DNA of 12,834 nt from Pirellulales bacterium. GTDB taxonomy: Bacteria; Planctomycetota; Planctomycetia; Pirellulales; Thermoguttaceae. Each line of letters begins with the position of its first letter. Position 1 is the stretch's first letter. The stretch is taken from the NCBI GenBank assembly GCA_030617125.1, contig JAUWWA010000006.1:1-12834 (forward strand), written 5' to 3'. Under the pieces are notes generated by a model. It had not been told where the DNA came from and did no database searches. It was given only the letters and a program-made list of their open reading frames with translations. Below are positions 1 to 8,246 of this stretch, one piece after another. The translations under genes were made by a program, and so were the position numbers.

Positions 1-73
1 ACGGCCATATCGTGACCGCTGCGCCCGCTAAACGAATAAGCCGCGACACTATGTTTTCGCTGAAGGACCTCCC

Positions 74-77
<4 letters not shown>
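1..77 (+). CDS. possible C-terminal tail of an upstream gene (partial)
   Basis: An open frame (codons in phase with position 3) enters from the window edge and ends at TGA 75–77. It would encode about 24 residues ending in MFSLKDLP. Its stop overlaps the GTG start of the next gene as GTGA, which is typical of translational coupling in an operon. The fragment is too short to recognise any family. It could equally be a chance open frame, and the short in-frame ATG at 51 has no value on its own. If real, it means the MoxR gene is not the first gene of its operon. Confidence 0.3.
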
Positions 78-1092
<1,015 letters not shown>

Positions 1093-1093
<1 letters not shown>

Positions 1094-1120
1094 AGGAGAG
1101 GGGAGAGAGGAGAGGGAAGA
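1093..1120 (+). repeat. purine-rich 7-bp tandem repeat after the MoxR gene
   Basis: Starting at the last base of the MoxR stop codon are four consecutive degenerate heptamers: gaggaga, ggggaga, gaggaga, gggaaga. This is one of several 7-bp-period tracts in this window, each beside a start or stop codon. It could incidentally act as a Shine-Dalgarno-like purine tract, but it lies about 75 bases from the next start, so a role in initiation is unlikely. Confidence 0.6.
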
Positions 1121-1129
1121 CTCCTGTAG

Positions 1130-1146
1130 GTCAGGCTCTGCCTGAC
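1130..1146 (+). repeat. short perfect palindrome (7-bp stem, 3-nt loop)
   Basis: GTCAGGC and GCCTGAC flank a TCT loop, giving a perfect 7-bp stem. It sits between the MoxR and lipoprotein genes. There is no following T-run, so a classical intrinsic terminator is not supported. It could be a dispersed REP-like palindrome or an RNA-processing or attenuation hairpin that changes the ratio of MoxR to downstream products. Confidence 0.5.
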
Positions 1147-1195
1147 ATCCCATAACGTGTTAACGATTCAACACTATGCAATAAGGTCTAAGCCT

Positions 1196-1690
1196 ATGTT
1201 AAACCATTCTTATTTCCGAATCGTATTGTCGGTTATTTGTTTTACGCAGATATCTGTTCTGGGTTGTGGCAGTGCTCGACTGGAAGCCGAACGTGCGAAA
1301 GCGGAATCTCAAGTTAATCGCTGGGCTGACAAGCTCGACAGTCAAACAACCAATACAGGTGTCTATATTCGCCCTGAGAAAAATGTGCTTCCTGAGCAGG
1401 ACCCTTGGGGTGCATCGCTAGTGGTTGACTACTCACAAGGTGGTGCGGCAGAAATTCTGGTTGTACGATCATTTGGCCCGGATGGTGTTTCTCATACCAA
1501 AGATGATATTACGGCAAATCGCTCCACGATTAACCTGAAGGGTATTGGTGAAGGCATCAAACAAAATATGTCCGAAGTGGCAGAAGAAACTGCCAAGGGT
1601 ACTGTCCGCGGCTTGATTCGAGGTGCCAAAGAGGGTGTTAAGGAAGCGTTTTCCCAAAAGGATGACAAGGTCCCTGAAGGAGAGAAGTGA
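1196..1690 (+). CDS. small lipoprotein with GspG-like C-terminal motif
   Basis: Predicted 164-residue lipoprotein. From ATG 1196 the N-terminus is a signal peptide with a hydrophobic core and lipobox VLGC, the lipidated cysteine being residue 24. A GTG at 1157 would add 13 residues and weaken the signal peptide, so ATG 1196 is preferred; AAGG lies upstream at a loose distance. The middle reads DPWG (69–72), then SFGPDG (92–97) and DDI (103–105). That order resembles the C-terminal Ca-binding region of type II secretion pseudopilin GspG (DPWG…S-G-DG…DDI), but no pilin-type N-terminal helix is present. Residues about 116–153 are a charged, glycine-spaced amphipathic stretch. GC is about 47% by hand count of several lines, against about 62% in the MoxR gene, suggesting recent acquisition or different selection. 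Function unknown; the GspG resemblance is a motif-level inference. Confidence 0.75.
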   Translation: MLNHSYFRIVLSVICFTQISVLGCGSARLEAERAKAESQVNRWADKLDSQTTNTGVYIRPEKNVLPEQDPWGASLVVDYSQGGAAEILVVRSFGPDGVSHTKDDITANRSTINLKGIGEGIKQNMSEVAEETAKGTVRGLIRGAKEGVKEAFSQKDDKVPEGEK

Positions 1691-1691
1691 T

Positions 1692-1744
1692 TGAGAGAGG
1701 AGAAGAGTATGAAGCAGTAGTTCGTTATTCGCTCCCCTCTCTCA
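1692..1744 (+). repeat. inverted repeat in the spacer before the DUF58 gene
   Basis: TGAGAGAGG (1692–1700) is the exact reverse complement of CCTCTCTCA (1736–1744), giving a 9-bp stem around a 35-nt loop. It starts two bases after the lipoprotein stop and ends 17 bases before the DUF58 ATG. The stem is of purine/pyrimidine simple sequence, so it could arise by chance from the local repeats. There is no T-run for termination. Confidence 0.4.
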
Positions 1745-1761
1745 TCACTCCCCGCACCCCC

Positions 1762-2658
1762 ATGTCCACTGCCGAAAAATACCTGAAGCCGGAAGTAATC
1801 AATCAGATTAAGCGGCTGGATCTCCGCGCGCAGTTCATTGTGCGGGGATTTTTGCAGGGTTTGCACGCCAGCCCGTTCCACGGGTTTTCGGTCGAATTCA
1901 GCGAGCACCGCAAGTACACGCCCGGCGACGACCCCAAGGACATCGACTGGCTCGTTTATGCCAAAACCGACAAGTACTACGTCAAGAAGTTCGAGGCCGA
2001 GACAACCATCACCGGCTACCTCGTGATGGACCTGAGCCGGTCGATGGGCTACACGTACCGGCAGGATTTGACGAAGCTCGACTACTCGATCTGCCTGGCC
2101 GCCGCGCTGTGCTACCTGATGATCCACCAGCAGGACCCGGTCGGGTTGCTGACGTTAGACCGGAAAATCCGCAACAGCCTGGCGCCCAAGGCGCGGCGCA
2201 AGCAGATCGGCGACGAGCTCTCGATCTTGGCGAACCTCAAGCCGCAGGGCGAAACCGACATCGCCAACAGCCTCGTGCAGGTGGCCGCCATGCTCAAGCA
2301 CGCCAGTTTGGTGATGATCTTCTCCGACCTCCTGGCCGAGCCCGAGCCGGTGCTCGAGTCGCTGTACCGTTTGCGCCACGGCGGGCACGATGTGATCCTG
2401 TTCCACGTCCTCGACGAGGCGGAGATCGCGTTTCCCTTCGGCGGCATGGTCGAGCTGAAAGACCCGGAAACCGGGCAGCGGCTGGCGCTGGACGCCGACG
2501 GATTCCGCCGCGACTACCTGGCGGAGGTTGCGTCCTTCCGCGAGACCTACCGCCGGGAATGCTTCCAGGCGGGCATCGAATACGTGCCGCTGGACACCAG
2601 CATGCAGTTCGACAAGGCGTTGACGGAGTACCTGGTCCGGCGGTCCTCGCGGGGGTGA
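1762..2658 (+). CDS. DUF58-domain protein (MoxR partner)
   Basis: Predicted 298-residue DUF58 protein, the usual partner of MoxR ATPases. The signature runs FSEHRKYTPGDDPKDIDW (46–63) followed by KYYVKKFEAET, the typical DUF58 block. A VWA-like fold follows, with a MIDAS-type DLSRS (D90–S94) and a second FSDL (187–190). No transmembrane segment is evident, so it probably acts in the cytosol or at the membrane surface. ATG 1762 is chosen because the family-like sequence begins there. An upstream GTG at 1687 overlaps the previous stop but would add 25 residues read from repeat-like DNA. No clear Shine-Dalgarno precedes 1762. GC and codon use return to the operon norm here, unlike the lipoprotein gene just upstream. 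Family assignment is strong; the molecular role is inferred from operon context. Confidence 0.92.
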   Translation: MSTAEKYLKPEVINQIKRLDLRAQFIVRGFLQGLHASPFHGFSVEFSEHRKYTPGDDPKDIDWLVYAKTDKYYVKKFEAETTITGYLVMDLSRSMGYTYRQDLTKLDYSICLAAALCYLMIHQQDPVGLLTLDRKIRNSLAPKARRKQIGDELSILANLKPQGETDIANSLVQVAAMLKHASLVMIFSDLLAEPEPVLESLYRLRHGGHDVILFHVLDEAEIAFPFGGMVELKDPETGQRLALDADGFRRDYLAEVASFRETYRRECFQAGIEYVPLDTSMQFDKALTEYLVRRSSRG

Positions 2659-2664
2659 GGAATA

Positions 2665-2808
2665 GCACATTGCACATTGCAGGAACGCACATTGAGAATT
2701 GACTGAGTTACATCATGCCAGCCCTGTGCGGGAAGCGATCCGTCGCTACGATTTCTGGAGAACTTTGCCCCTCGAATCCTGAACCCTGAATTCTGAACCC
2801 TGAACCCT
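2665..2808 (+). repeat. two heptamer-repeat tracts in the 156-bp spacer
   Basis: After the DUF58 stop lies gcacatt, gcacatt, gcaggaa, (one extra c), gcacatt, gagaatt (2665–2700). Just before the next start lies gaatcct, gaaccct, gaattct, gaaccct, gaaccct (2774–2808). Both have a period of 7 but different consensus. The stretch between them (2701–2773) shows no gene or clear signal. No terminator is visible, so read-through into the next gene is plausible. Confidence 0.7.
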
Positions 2809-2814
2809 GCAGCA

Positions 2815-5028
2815 ATGACCTTCGTCACCCCCCTACTGCTGGCCGGAACCGCATTGGTCGTGCTGCCGATCGTGCTGCACTTGACCATGCGCCGCAAGCC
2901 GAAGCTGCTGGAGTTTCCGGCATTGCGGTTCATTGAGAAGCGGCACGACGCGAACCGGCGGCGGATGCGGTTGCAGCACTTGTTGTTGCTGCTGTTGCGT
3001 TGCGCCGCGATCGCCTTGCTGGCGGCGGCCTTGGCCCGGCCGAGAATGAAGCTCGGCGGGGCGTTGGGCAGCCAGGAAGCGCCGGTGGCGGCCGCGCTGG
3101 TCGTCGATACCGCGGCGCGCATGGAGTATCGGCACGACAACGAAACTCGGCTCGAGGCCGCACAACGGCTCGGCCAGTGGCTGTTGACCCAGCTTCCCCC
3201 GCAAAGCGAGATCGCCGTGCTCGACACGCAGCTCGGCTCCGCCGCCGCGTTCCAGGTCGATCGCGGCGCGGCCAAGCAGCGCATCGAGCGATTGGAGAGC
3301 GGCGCCAATGCGCAACCGTTGACGCAACTCGTCGAGAAGGCCCTGCGGCTGCTCGCCGAGAGCGACTTGCCGCGGAAGGAGGCCTATGTGTTTACCGACC
3401 TCGCCCGGGCGGCATGGCCCGACGAGTCGGCCGCCGCACTGCAAGACCTGTTGACCGAGGTTCCCGGCGTGACCGTCTACGTAATCGACGTCGGTGTCGA
3501 GGAGCCGAGCAACTATGGCTTGGACGAACTGCGACTTTCCGGCCAGGTGCTTTCCAACCGCGGCGCGCTGGCCGTCGAGACGGAGCTTTACCGCAGCGGT
3601 CCGGGCGCGGCCGGAGACGACAACACAGGGGTCGACGAGGATATGCGCGCGGGGAACGTGGAGGTCCCGCTGCGGGACTCGAACGGCACGCGCGCCGTTG
3701 AACTCTTCTTAGAGGATGACGAAGGCAACATGCAGAAACGACGAGCCGAGAGCTACGCGTTCGGCTCGGGTGAGTCGCGGCGGGTTGATTTCCGCGTCGG
3801 TTCGCTGGAGATCGGCACGCACCAGGGCTTCGTGCGGATTGTGGGCCAGGACGGCCTGGCCGCGGACGACACGCGGTACTTCACCGTCGAGGTCCGGCCG
3901 GCGTGGCGGATCCTGGTGGCGGCGCCGAAGCCGGCCAAGCGTTACGCATTGTCCCTAACCGAGGCGCTGGCGCCGGCGGTATTTCGCAAGCGGGGCCAGG
4001 CCCGATTCGATTGCCGCGTTGTCGACTTGAACGCGTTGCGGAAGATGTCGCCGACGGATGTCGCGGAATCCGCGGCGGTGTGTTTGGTCGACCCGACGCC
4101 GCTTGCACCGGCGGTATGGCGGAAGTTGGGCAACTTCGCCTCGGACGGCGGCGGCGTGGCGATTTTCTTGGGCCGCAACGCCGGCAAAGTCACCTCGTTC
4201 AATGCATCGCAGGCCCAGGAGTTGCTGCCAGGCAAGCTGCTGCGTCAGGCCCGGCGGCCCGACGGCGACTTGCACCTTGCCCCACGCGATTACCAGCATC
4301 CGATCCTCTCGGCGTTTCGGTCGATCAGCGGCGCGGTCCCCTGGATCGACTTCCCCGTGTTCCGCTATTGGGAACTGGAGAAGCCCGTCGGCGCCGTGCT
4401 ACTGCTGAGCGACGGCCGGCCGGCGCTGCTGGAGCGGCCGCTGGGCGCCGGCCGCGTGCTGACCATGACTACGCCCGTTTCCGACGATCCCAATCGCAAG
4501 GCGTGGAATCTGCTGCCGGCCGGCGAAGCGTGGCCGTTTCTGATCCTCGTCAACGAAATGATGTCGTACCTGGTCGGCAGCGGCGATCAGCAGTTGAACT
4601 ACTCCGCCGGGCAGACGGCCGTGCTGCAAATGGATTCCGGCACCCGGTACCGCAGCTACCTGTTGACCGCCCCCGGCGGAATGAAGTCTCCGCTCTCGGT
4701 CGACGTGGGGCGGCATCAGCTCGTGATCACGGCGACCGACCAGGTCGGCAACTACCGCGTGCAGGCCGGAGGAACCGTCTCGGGCGTCGACCGCGGCTTC
4801 AGTGTCAACCTCGCGCCCGGGCAAACCGAGCTTCAACGCATCGACCAGAAAGAACTCGCCGAGGTGTTCGGGCCGCTCGAATACCGCGTCGCCCGAACAC
4901 GCGACGAAATCGAACGCAGCGTCAGCACCAGCCGCGTCGGGCGCGAACTGTTCGGGCCGCTAATCCTGTTGGTCGGGGTGTTGCTGGCGCTGGAGTACGT
5001 GGTGGCCAATCGATTCTACAGAGAATAA
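2815..5028 (+). CDS. BatA-like membrane protein with decayed VWA metal site
   Basis: Predicted 737-residue inner-membrane protein. The N-terminus is the BatA-type two-helix module: a first membrane segment at about 5–23, the basic stretch MRRKPKLLEFPALRF, and a second at about 55–74 ending in ARPR. A VWA-like domain follows, but the metal-site motif is DTAAR (98–102) in place of DxSxS, so metal binding is probably lost. Residues from about 365 begin a Rossmann/amidotransferase-like region (RILVAAPKPAK, later DGGGVAIFLGRNA at about 443–455). A third membrane segment lies at about 712–731, leaving a short basic tail. Topology suggests a large extracytoplasmic middle. It sits between the DUF58 gene and a second VWA membrane protein, fitting the Bat/MoxR type of envelope complex. 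It probably works as a structural partner without catalytic metal chemistry. Start at ATG 2815 is fixed by the BatA N-terminus; there is no good Shine-Dalgarno. Confidence 0.88.
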   Translation: MTFVTPLLLAGTALVVLPIVLHLTMRRKPKLLEFPALRFIEKRHDANRRRMRLQHLLLLLLRCAAIALLAAALARPRMKLGGALGSQEAPVAAALVVDTAARMEYRHDNETRLEAAQRLGQWLLTQLPPQSEIAVLDTQLGSAAAFQVDRGAAKQRIERLESGANAQPLTQLVEKALRLLAESDLPRKEAYVFTDLARAAWPDESAAALQDLLTEVPGVTVYVIDVGVEEPSNYGLDELRLSGQVLSNRGALAVETELYRSGPGAAGDDNTGVDEDMRAGNVEVPLRDSNGTRAVELFLEDDEGNMQKRRAESYAFGSGESRRVDFRVGSLEIGTHQGFVRIVGQDGLAADDTRYFTVEVRPAWRILVAAPKPAKRYALSLTEALAPAVFRKRGQARFDCRVVDLNALRKMSPTDVAESAAVCLVDPTPLAPAVWRKLGNFASDGGGVAIFLGRNAGKVTSFNASQAQELLPGKLLRQARRPDGDLHLAPRDYQHPILSAFRSISGAVPWIDFPVFRYWELEKPVGAVLLLSDGRPALLERPLGAGRVLTMTTPVSDDPNRKAWNLLPAGEAWPFLILVNEMMSYLVGSGDQQLNYSAGQTAVLQMDSGTRYRSYLLTAPGGMKSPLSVDVGRHQLVITATDQVGNYRVQAGGTVSGVDRGFSVNLAPGQTELQRIDQKELAEVFGPLEYRVARTRDEIERSVSTSRVGRELFGPLILLVGVLLALEYVVANRFYRE

Positions 5029-5033
5029 CCAGT

Positions 5034-5067
5034 ATGAATGACTTCGTCATTCATCATTCATCATTTA
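5034..5067 (+). repeat. 9-bp hairpin plus heptamer repeats
   Basis: Five bases after the stop of the BatA-like gene, ATGAATGAC (5034–5042) pairs with GTCATTCAT (5046–5054) around a TTC loop. The 3' arm is also the start of three heptamers: tcattca, tcattca, tcattta (5047–5067). The hairpin could cap or stabilise the 3' end of the message; there is no U-run. Confidence 0.6.
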
Positions 5068-5240
5068 TCTGGACTTTTGCAAAATGCGGATTCAACGTCC
5101 CCTCTTCCTCTGGGAGAGGGTTAGGGTGAGGGCTGGTGGCCCAAGAATGCCTTGCCTTGCTTGTGTGCTTTTCCTATGCCCTCACCCCCTGCCCCTCTCC
5201 CAGAGGGAGAGGGGACCAATTTGCAAAAGTCCAGATTTAT
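5063..5240. mobile_element. MITE-like non-autonomous element (166 bp between repeats)
   Basis: CTGGACTTTTGCAAA (5069–5083) and TTTGCAAAAGTCCAG (5220–5234) are perfect 15-bp terminal inverted repeats. ATTTAT occurs directly outside each end (5063–5068 and 5235–5240), a possible 6-bp target duplication. Inside, a long imperfect inverted repeat (about 5097–5132 against 5178–5216, rich in CCTCTGGGAGAGGG-type sequence) would fold into a strong stem with a loop of about 45 nt. No transposase is encoded, so any movement would need one supplied elsewhere. Lying between two operon genes, the hairpin may also attenuate transcription. The structure is seen directly; calling it mobile is inference, and it could instead be a dispersed palindromic repeat. 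Confidence 0.6.
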
Positions 5241-5250
5241 CCTTCATCCT
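5237..5250 (+). repeat. short heptamer pair before the VWA gene start
   Basis: Two 7-bp units, ttatcct and tcatcct, lie just upstream of the ATG at 5257 and directly beside the right end of the MITE-like element. They may be the right-hand remainder of the heptamer tract at 5047–5067 into which the element inserted. Confidence 0.4.
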
Positions 5251-5256
5251 TAAACA

Positions 5257-7509
5257 ATGACCCGCTTCTCCTTCAATCCCGTCGGCGACAGCTACCTGCT
5301 GGTGGTCGTTGCTGCGCTGGCGCTGCTGGGCCTGCTGGTGCTGCGCGAGCGGGTTGCCGCGCCGCGCCGCGCGGCGCTCGTCGCGCTGCGAATCGGCGTG
5401 ATCGTGCTGATTATCCTGGCGATGCTCCGGCCGACGCTGATCTACACCGAGGTGAAGCGGCAGTCGGCCACGCTGATCGTCCTGGTCGACCAGTCGCGGA
5501 GCATGTCGGTGCCCGACGCCGTCGGCGGCCGAACGCGCTGGGAGTCGCTTACTCGTTCGCTCGCCGCGGCCGAGCCGGCGCTGGCCAAGCTGGCCGAGGA
5601 CTTCGAGCTGAAGGCGTATACGTTTGACTCGAAGGCCCGTCCGGTGGAGGTCCGCGACGGCCACAGCACGCTGCCGGAAGCGCCCGAGGGCAAGGAAACG
5701 GCCATCGGCTTCGCCTTGGAAGAGGTGCTGCGCAGGGAGGCCGGCAAGCGGCTGCTGGGCGTGATCGTCCTCAGCGACGGTGCGCAGCGGGCCTACGCGC
5801 CGCGCGACCTGCCGCCACAGACGGCCTCCGCAAGGCTCAAGCATCTCGGCTATCCGCTGTTCACCTTTCCGCTGGGGCAAGCGCGCGGACTGGGCGAGGC
5901 CAAGGACGTCGCCGTGAAGCAACTGTTGGTCAATCGGAGCGTGTTCGTCAAGAACGAACTGGCCGTCGCCGGGCAGGTGCGTGTCGACGGGTTCGTCAAT
6001 CGTGAAATCCCCCTGCGCTTGCTATTCGAGACTTCGCCCGGCGCCATGGAACCGGTCGCCGAGCAGACGCTCAGCGCCACCGTCGACGGCCAATTGTTGC
6101 CGATCAAGCTCAGCTACGCGCCGCAGTTGCCCGGCGAATATAAGCTGACGCTCGAAGCGGTGGGGCAGCCGGGCGAGCTGGTCACGACGAATAACCGGCT
6201 CAGCACATTCGTCAACGTGCTCAAGGGTGGGCTCAACGTGCTGTACCTTGAAGGGGCGTTGCGCGTCGAGCAGAAGTTCATCCGCCGTGCGCTCGATGCC
6301 TCGCCCGATATCAACGTCGATTACGTCCTGATCGATCCGCGTCGCGCGGAAACCCGCCCCGGCGATATGGCGGAGCGATTCCAACCGGGTAAGTACGACG
6401 TTTATCTGCTGGGCGACCTCGATGCCACCGCCTTCGCCGGCGACGAGCTCAAAGACCTCGCCGAGGCCACGAACCGCGGCGCCGGGCTGATGATGCTCGG
6501 CGGATTCCACAGCTTCGCGCCCGGCGGATACGCCGCCACGCCGCTGGCCGACGTGCTGCCGGTGAAGATGAACCGCTTTGATCGCCAGCCGCTCGATGGG
6601 CCGATCCGCGGAGACCTGCACCATGCCGGGCCGCTGCGGATGCGGCCGACGCCCTTCGGCCTGCTCCACTTCACGCTGATGTTGGCCGGCTCGCGCGAGG
6701 AAAATCTCGCCGTCTGGTCGCAGTTGTCGCCGCTGGAAGGGGCCAATAAGTTCAAACCCGAACGGATAAAGCCCGGGGCGCTCGTCCTGGCAAACGCCGG
6801 AAGCAATATACCGCTGCTGGTCGCAGGCAACTACGGCGGCGGCCGGGTGATGGCCTTCGCCGGCGATACGACCTGGCGCTGGTCGATGCGCGGGTTCGAT
6901 ACCGCGCAGAAGCGGTTCTGGCGCCAACTCATCCTATGGCTCGCCCGAAAAGATCAGGCCGCCGAAGGCGCCGTCTGGGTGCGATTGCCGAAGCGGCGGT
7001 TCGCGCCGTCGCAACGAGTGGAGTTCACCGTGGGCGCGCGCTCGGCCTCCGGCGAACCGATTCCCGACGCGACGTACAAGGCCCAGGTCGTGCTGCCCGA
7101 CGGCGCGCGGCGCGAATTGCGGTTGATGCGCGAGGACGAGCAAACGGCCGGTTCGCTGCGCGACACGCAAGCGGCGGGCGACTACGCGATCGAAGTGACG
7201 GCCACGCGCGACGGCGAGCCGTTGGGCAGCGCCCGGGCACGATTCCTCGTCTTCCAGCAGGACCTCGAACTCGACAACGCGGCGGCCGATACCTCATCGC
7301 TCGAAAACCTCGCCGCGATCACCGGCGGCGAGTCGCTCGCCGTGGAACAACTCGGCGACCTCATCGAGCGGCTCGCCACGCAGACCGAACACCTCGAAGT
7401 CGAGCACGAAACCAAGCGCACCTTCTACGACACGTGGCTGCTGCTCTGGGCGGTGGTCGGCCTGCTGGGCGTCGAGTGGTTCCTGCGGAAGCGCTGGGGG
7501 CTGGTGTAG
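5257..7509 (+). CDS. VWA and glutamine-amidotransferase-like membrane protein
   Basis: Predicted 750-residue membrane protein. Two N-terminal membrane segments (about 13–29 and 41–58) are followed by a VWA domain with an intact metal-site motif DQSRS (78–82). After a beta-rich middle, residues about 326–560 form a class I glutamine-amidotransferase-like domain (LNVLYLEGALR; GAGLMMLGGFHSFAPGGY; GNYGGGRVMAFAGDTTWRW). No nucleophilic cysteine is present at the expected elbow, so amidotransferase activity is not expected and the fold is probably structural. A C-terminal membrane segment at about 724–741 ends in a basic tail (RKRWGLV). It is the last gene of the MoxR row and pairs with the preceding BatA-like protein, whose own metal site is degraded, so this one may carry the working VWA site of the complex. 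ATG 5257 directly follows a heptamer tract and lacks a clear Shine-Dalgarno. Confidence 0.88.
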   Translation: MTRFSFNPVGDSYLLVVVAALALLGLLVLRERVAAPRRAALVALRIGVIVLIILAMLRPTLIYTEVKRQSATLIVLVDQSRSMSVPDAVGGRTRWESLTRSLAAAEPALAKLAEDFELKAYTFDSKARPVEVRDGHSTLPEAPEGKETAIGFALEEVLRREAGKRLLGVIVLSDGAQRAYAPRDLPPQTASARLKHLGYPLFTFPLGQARGLGEAKDVAVKQLLVNRSVFVKNELAVAGQVRVDGFVNREIPLRLLFETSPGAMEPVAEQTLSATVDGQLLPIKLSYAPQLPGEYKLTLEAVGQPGELVTTNNRLSTFVNVLKGGLNVLYLEGALRVEQKFIRRALDASPDINVDYVLIDPRRAETRPGDMAERFQPGKYDVYLLGDLDATAFAGDELKDLAEATNRGAGLMMLGGFHSFAPGGYAATPLADVLPVKMNRFDRQPLDGPIRGDLHHAGPLRMRPTPFGLLHFTLMLAGSREENLAVWSQLSPLEGANKFKPERIKPGALVLANAGSNIPLLVAGNYGGGRVMAFAGDTTWRWSMRGFDTAQKRFWRQLILWLARKDQAAEGAVWVRLPKRRFAPSQRVEFTVGARSASGEPIPDATYKAQVVLPDGARRELRLMREDEQTAGSLRDTQAAGDYAIEVTATRDGEPLGSARARFLVFQQDLELDNAAADTSSLENLAAITGGESLAVEQLGDLIERLATQTEHLEVEHETKRTFYDTWLLLWAVVGLLGVEWFLRKRWGLV

Positions 7510-7522
7510 CCTGCCCGTGCAT

Positions 7523-7933
7523 TCAACTGCTCGGATGCGTTTCCTTGGGCAGGCGTTGAAGGACGAAGTCATACACGCGGCGCGCCACGTCCAGGTAACC
7601 ACGGGCCTGTTCGAGCGACGGCGCCGGGCCCGGCTCGGGATACCGAAAACGCACGGCAAACTCGGTCAGTGCGCCCGCCGAGCTGCGCCACTGGTTGAAC
7701 GAATGGTCTTGATCCACACAGAGAATGAGCAGGTACTCGATATTGTGCGACCATTCGAACTCAACGTCTCGATACACGAGAAAACCCTTCAGCGCCTTCT
7801 CGACCGCCTGCTGACAGTGGAAACAGGCGTCTTCGGCCAACGATGCACCATGGCTCACATCGACTTCGGCGGCGCACAGGTCAACCGTTGCGCGTTCCAG
7901 CCACAGCTTGACCAACTCGAGTTCCGGCGGCAT
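7523..7933 (-). CDS. HEPN-domain protein of an MNT/HEPN module
   Basis: Predicted 136-residue helical HEPN protein, probably the toxin-type (RNase-like) partner of the MNT gene upstream on the same strand. The characteristic ACFHCQQAVEKALKGFLVYR stretch (36–55) is followed by WSHNIEYLL (61–69), and RYPE (97–100) precedes a last helix, as in this HEPN family. The usual catalytic pattern R-x4–6-H is not clean: R55 and H63 are separated by seven residues, so RNase activity is uncertain. The start at 7933 is chosen because AGGGAAG (7947–7941 on the complement) sits 7 nt upstream and the family sequence begins there; an earlier ATG at 8005 would add 24 basic residues. The start lies inside the MNT gene (53-nt overlap), implying coupled translation. 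The 3' end is 13 bp from the convergent VWA gene stop. Confidence 0.82.
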   Translation of the reverse strand: MPPELELVKLWLERATVDLCAAEVDVSHGASLAEDACFHCQQAVEKALKGFLVYRDVEFEWSHNIEYLLILCVDQDHSFNQWRSSAGALTEFAVRFRYPEPGPAPSLEQARGYLDVARRVYDFVLQRLPKETHPSS

Positions 7934-8246
7934 AGACCAACTTCCCTTTCTGGGTCGCCTCGTGCGGTAGCGAAAATCGGACCGGTGCCCACTTGTCCAT
8001 TGCACTGCGGTGGAATACCAAGATATCTACGGGCACACGTAATCCCCACAGTGATAAGCGGCCCTGGTTGGCTAGCTGCCAGCGATCGCCTGCATTGTCC
8101 GGCACAACTACCAGGAAATCCAGGTCGCTATGCTTGTGCGGCGTTCCGTGCGCATGGGAGCCGAACAGGTAAATCTCCAGCGGATGGAGTGCCTCGACCA
8201 GCCGCTCCACGATCTCGTCCATCAGGCCTGGCGGTAGTTTTTGCAT
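7881..8246 (-). CDS. minimal nucleotidyltransferase (MNT), probable antitoxin
   Basis: Predicted 121-residue minimal nucleotidyltransferase of the DNA polymerase beta superfamily. The active-site signature is complete: GS (29–30), then DLD (41–43) with Asp 41 and 43, and a third acidic residue in VDILVF (Asp 74). In characterised MNT/HEPN pairs the MNT protein neutralises the HEPN partner, in some cases by adding nucleotides to it; that role is inferred here from gene order. It overlaps the HEPN gene by 53 nt. The ATG at 8246 has no strong Shine-Dalgarno. The C-terminus from about residue 105 (AAGTRVGQAVAGTRNG) is read from DNA that also encodes the start of the HEPN gene. Confidence 0.85.
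   Translation of the reverse strand: MQKLPPGLMDEIVERLVEALHPLEIYLFGSHAHGTPHKHSDLDFLVVVPDNAGDRWQLANQGRLSLWGLRVPVDILVFHRSAMDKWAPVRFSLPHEATQKGKLVYAAGTRVGQAVAGTRNG

Noticed and set aside
1687-1761. GTG start for the DUF58 gene overlapping the lipoprotein stop
   Set aside because: The 25 added residues come from repeat-like spacer DNA and do not look like a DUF58 N-terminus; ATG 1762 fits better.
3903-5129. 408-codon plus-strand open frame within the BatA-like gene
   Set aside because: It is out of frame with the real gene, Arg/Gly/Ala-rich, and has no recognisable motif; it is an off-frame shadow.
5097-5216. Intrinsic transcription terminator
   Set aside because: The stem is strong but is not followed by a T-run, and the downstream VWA gene appears to belong to the same operon.
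5136-5627. 163-codon plus-strand open frame across the MITE-like element
   Set aside because: It reads through the palindromic element and then overlaps the VWA gene out of frame; it shows no protein-like features.
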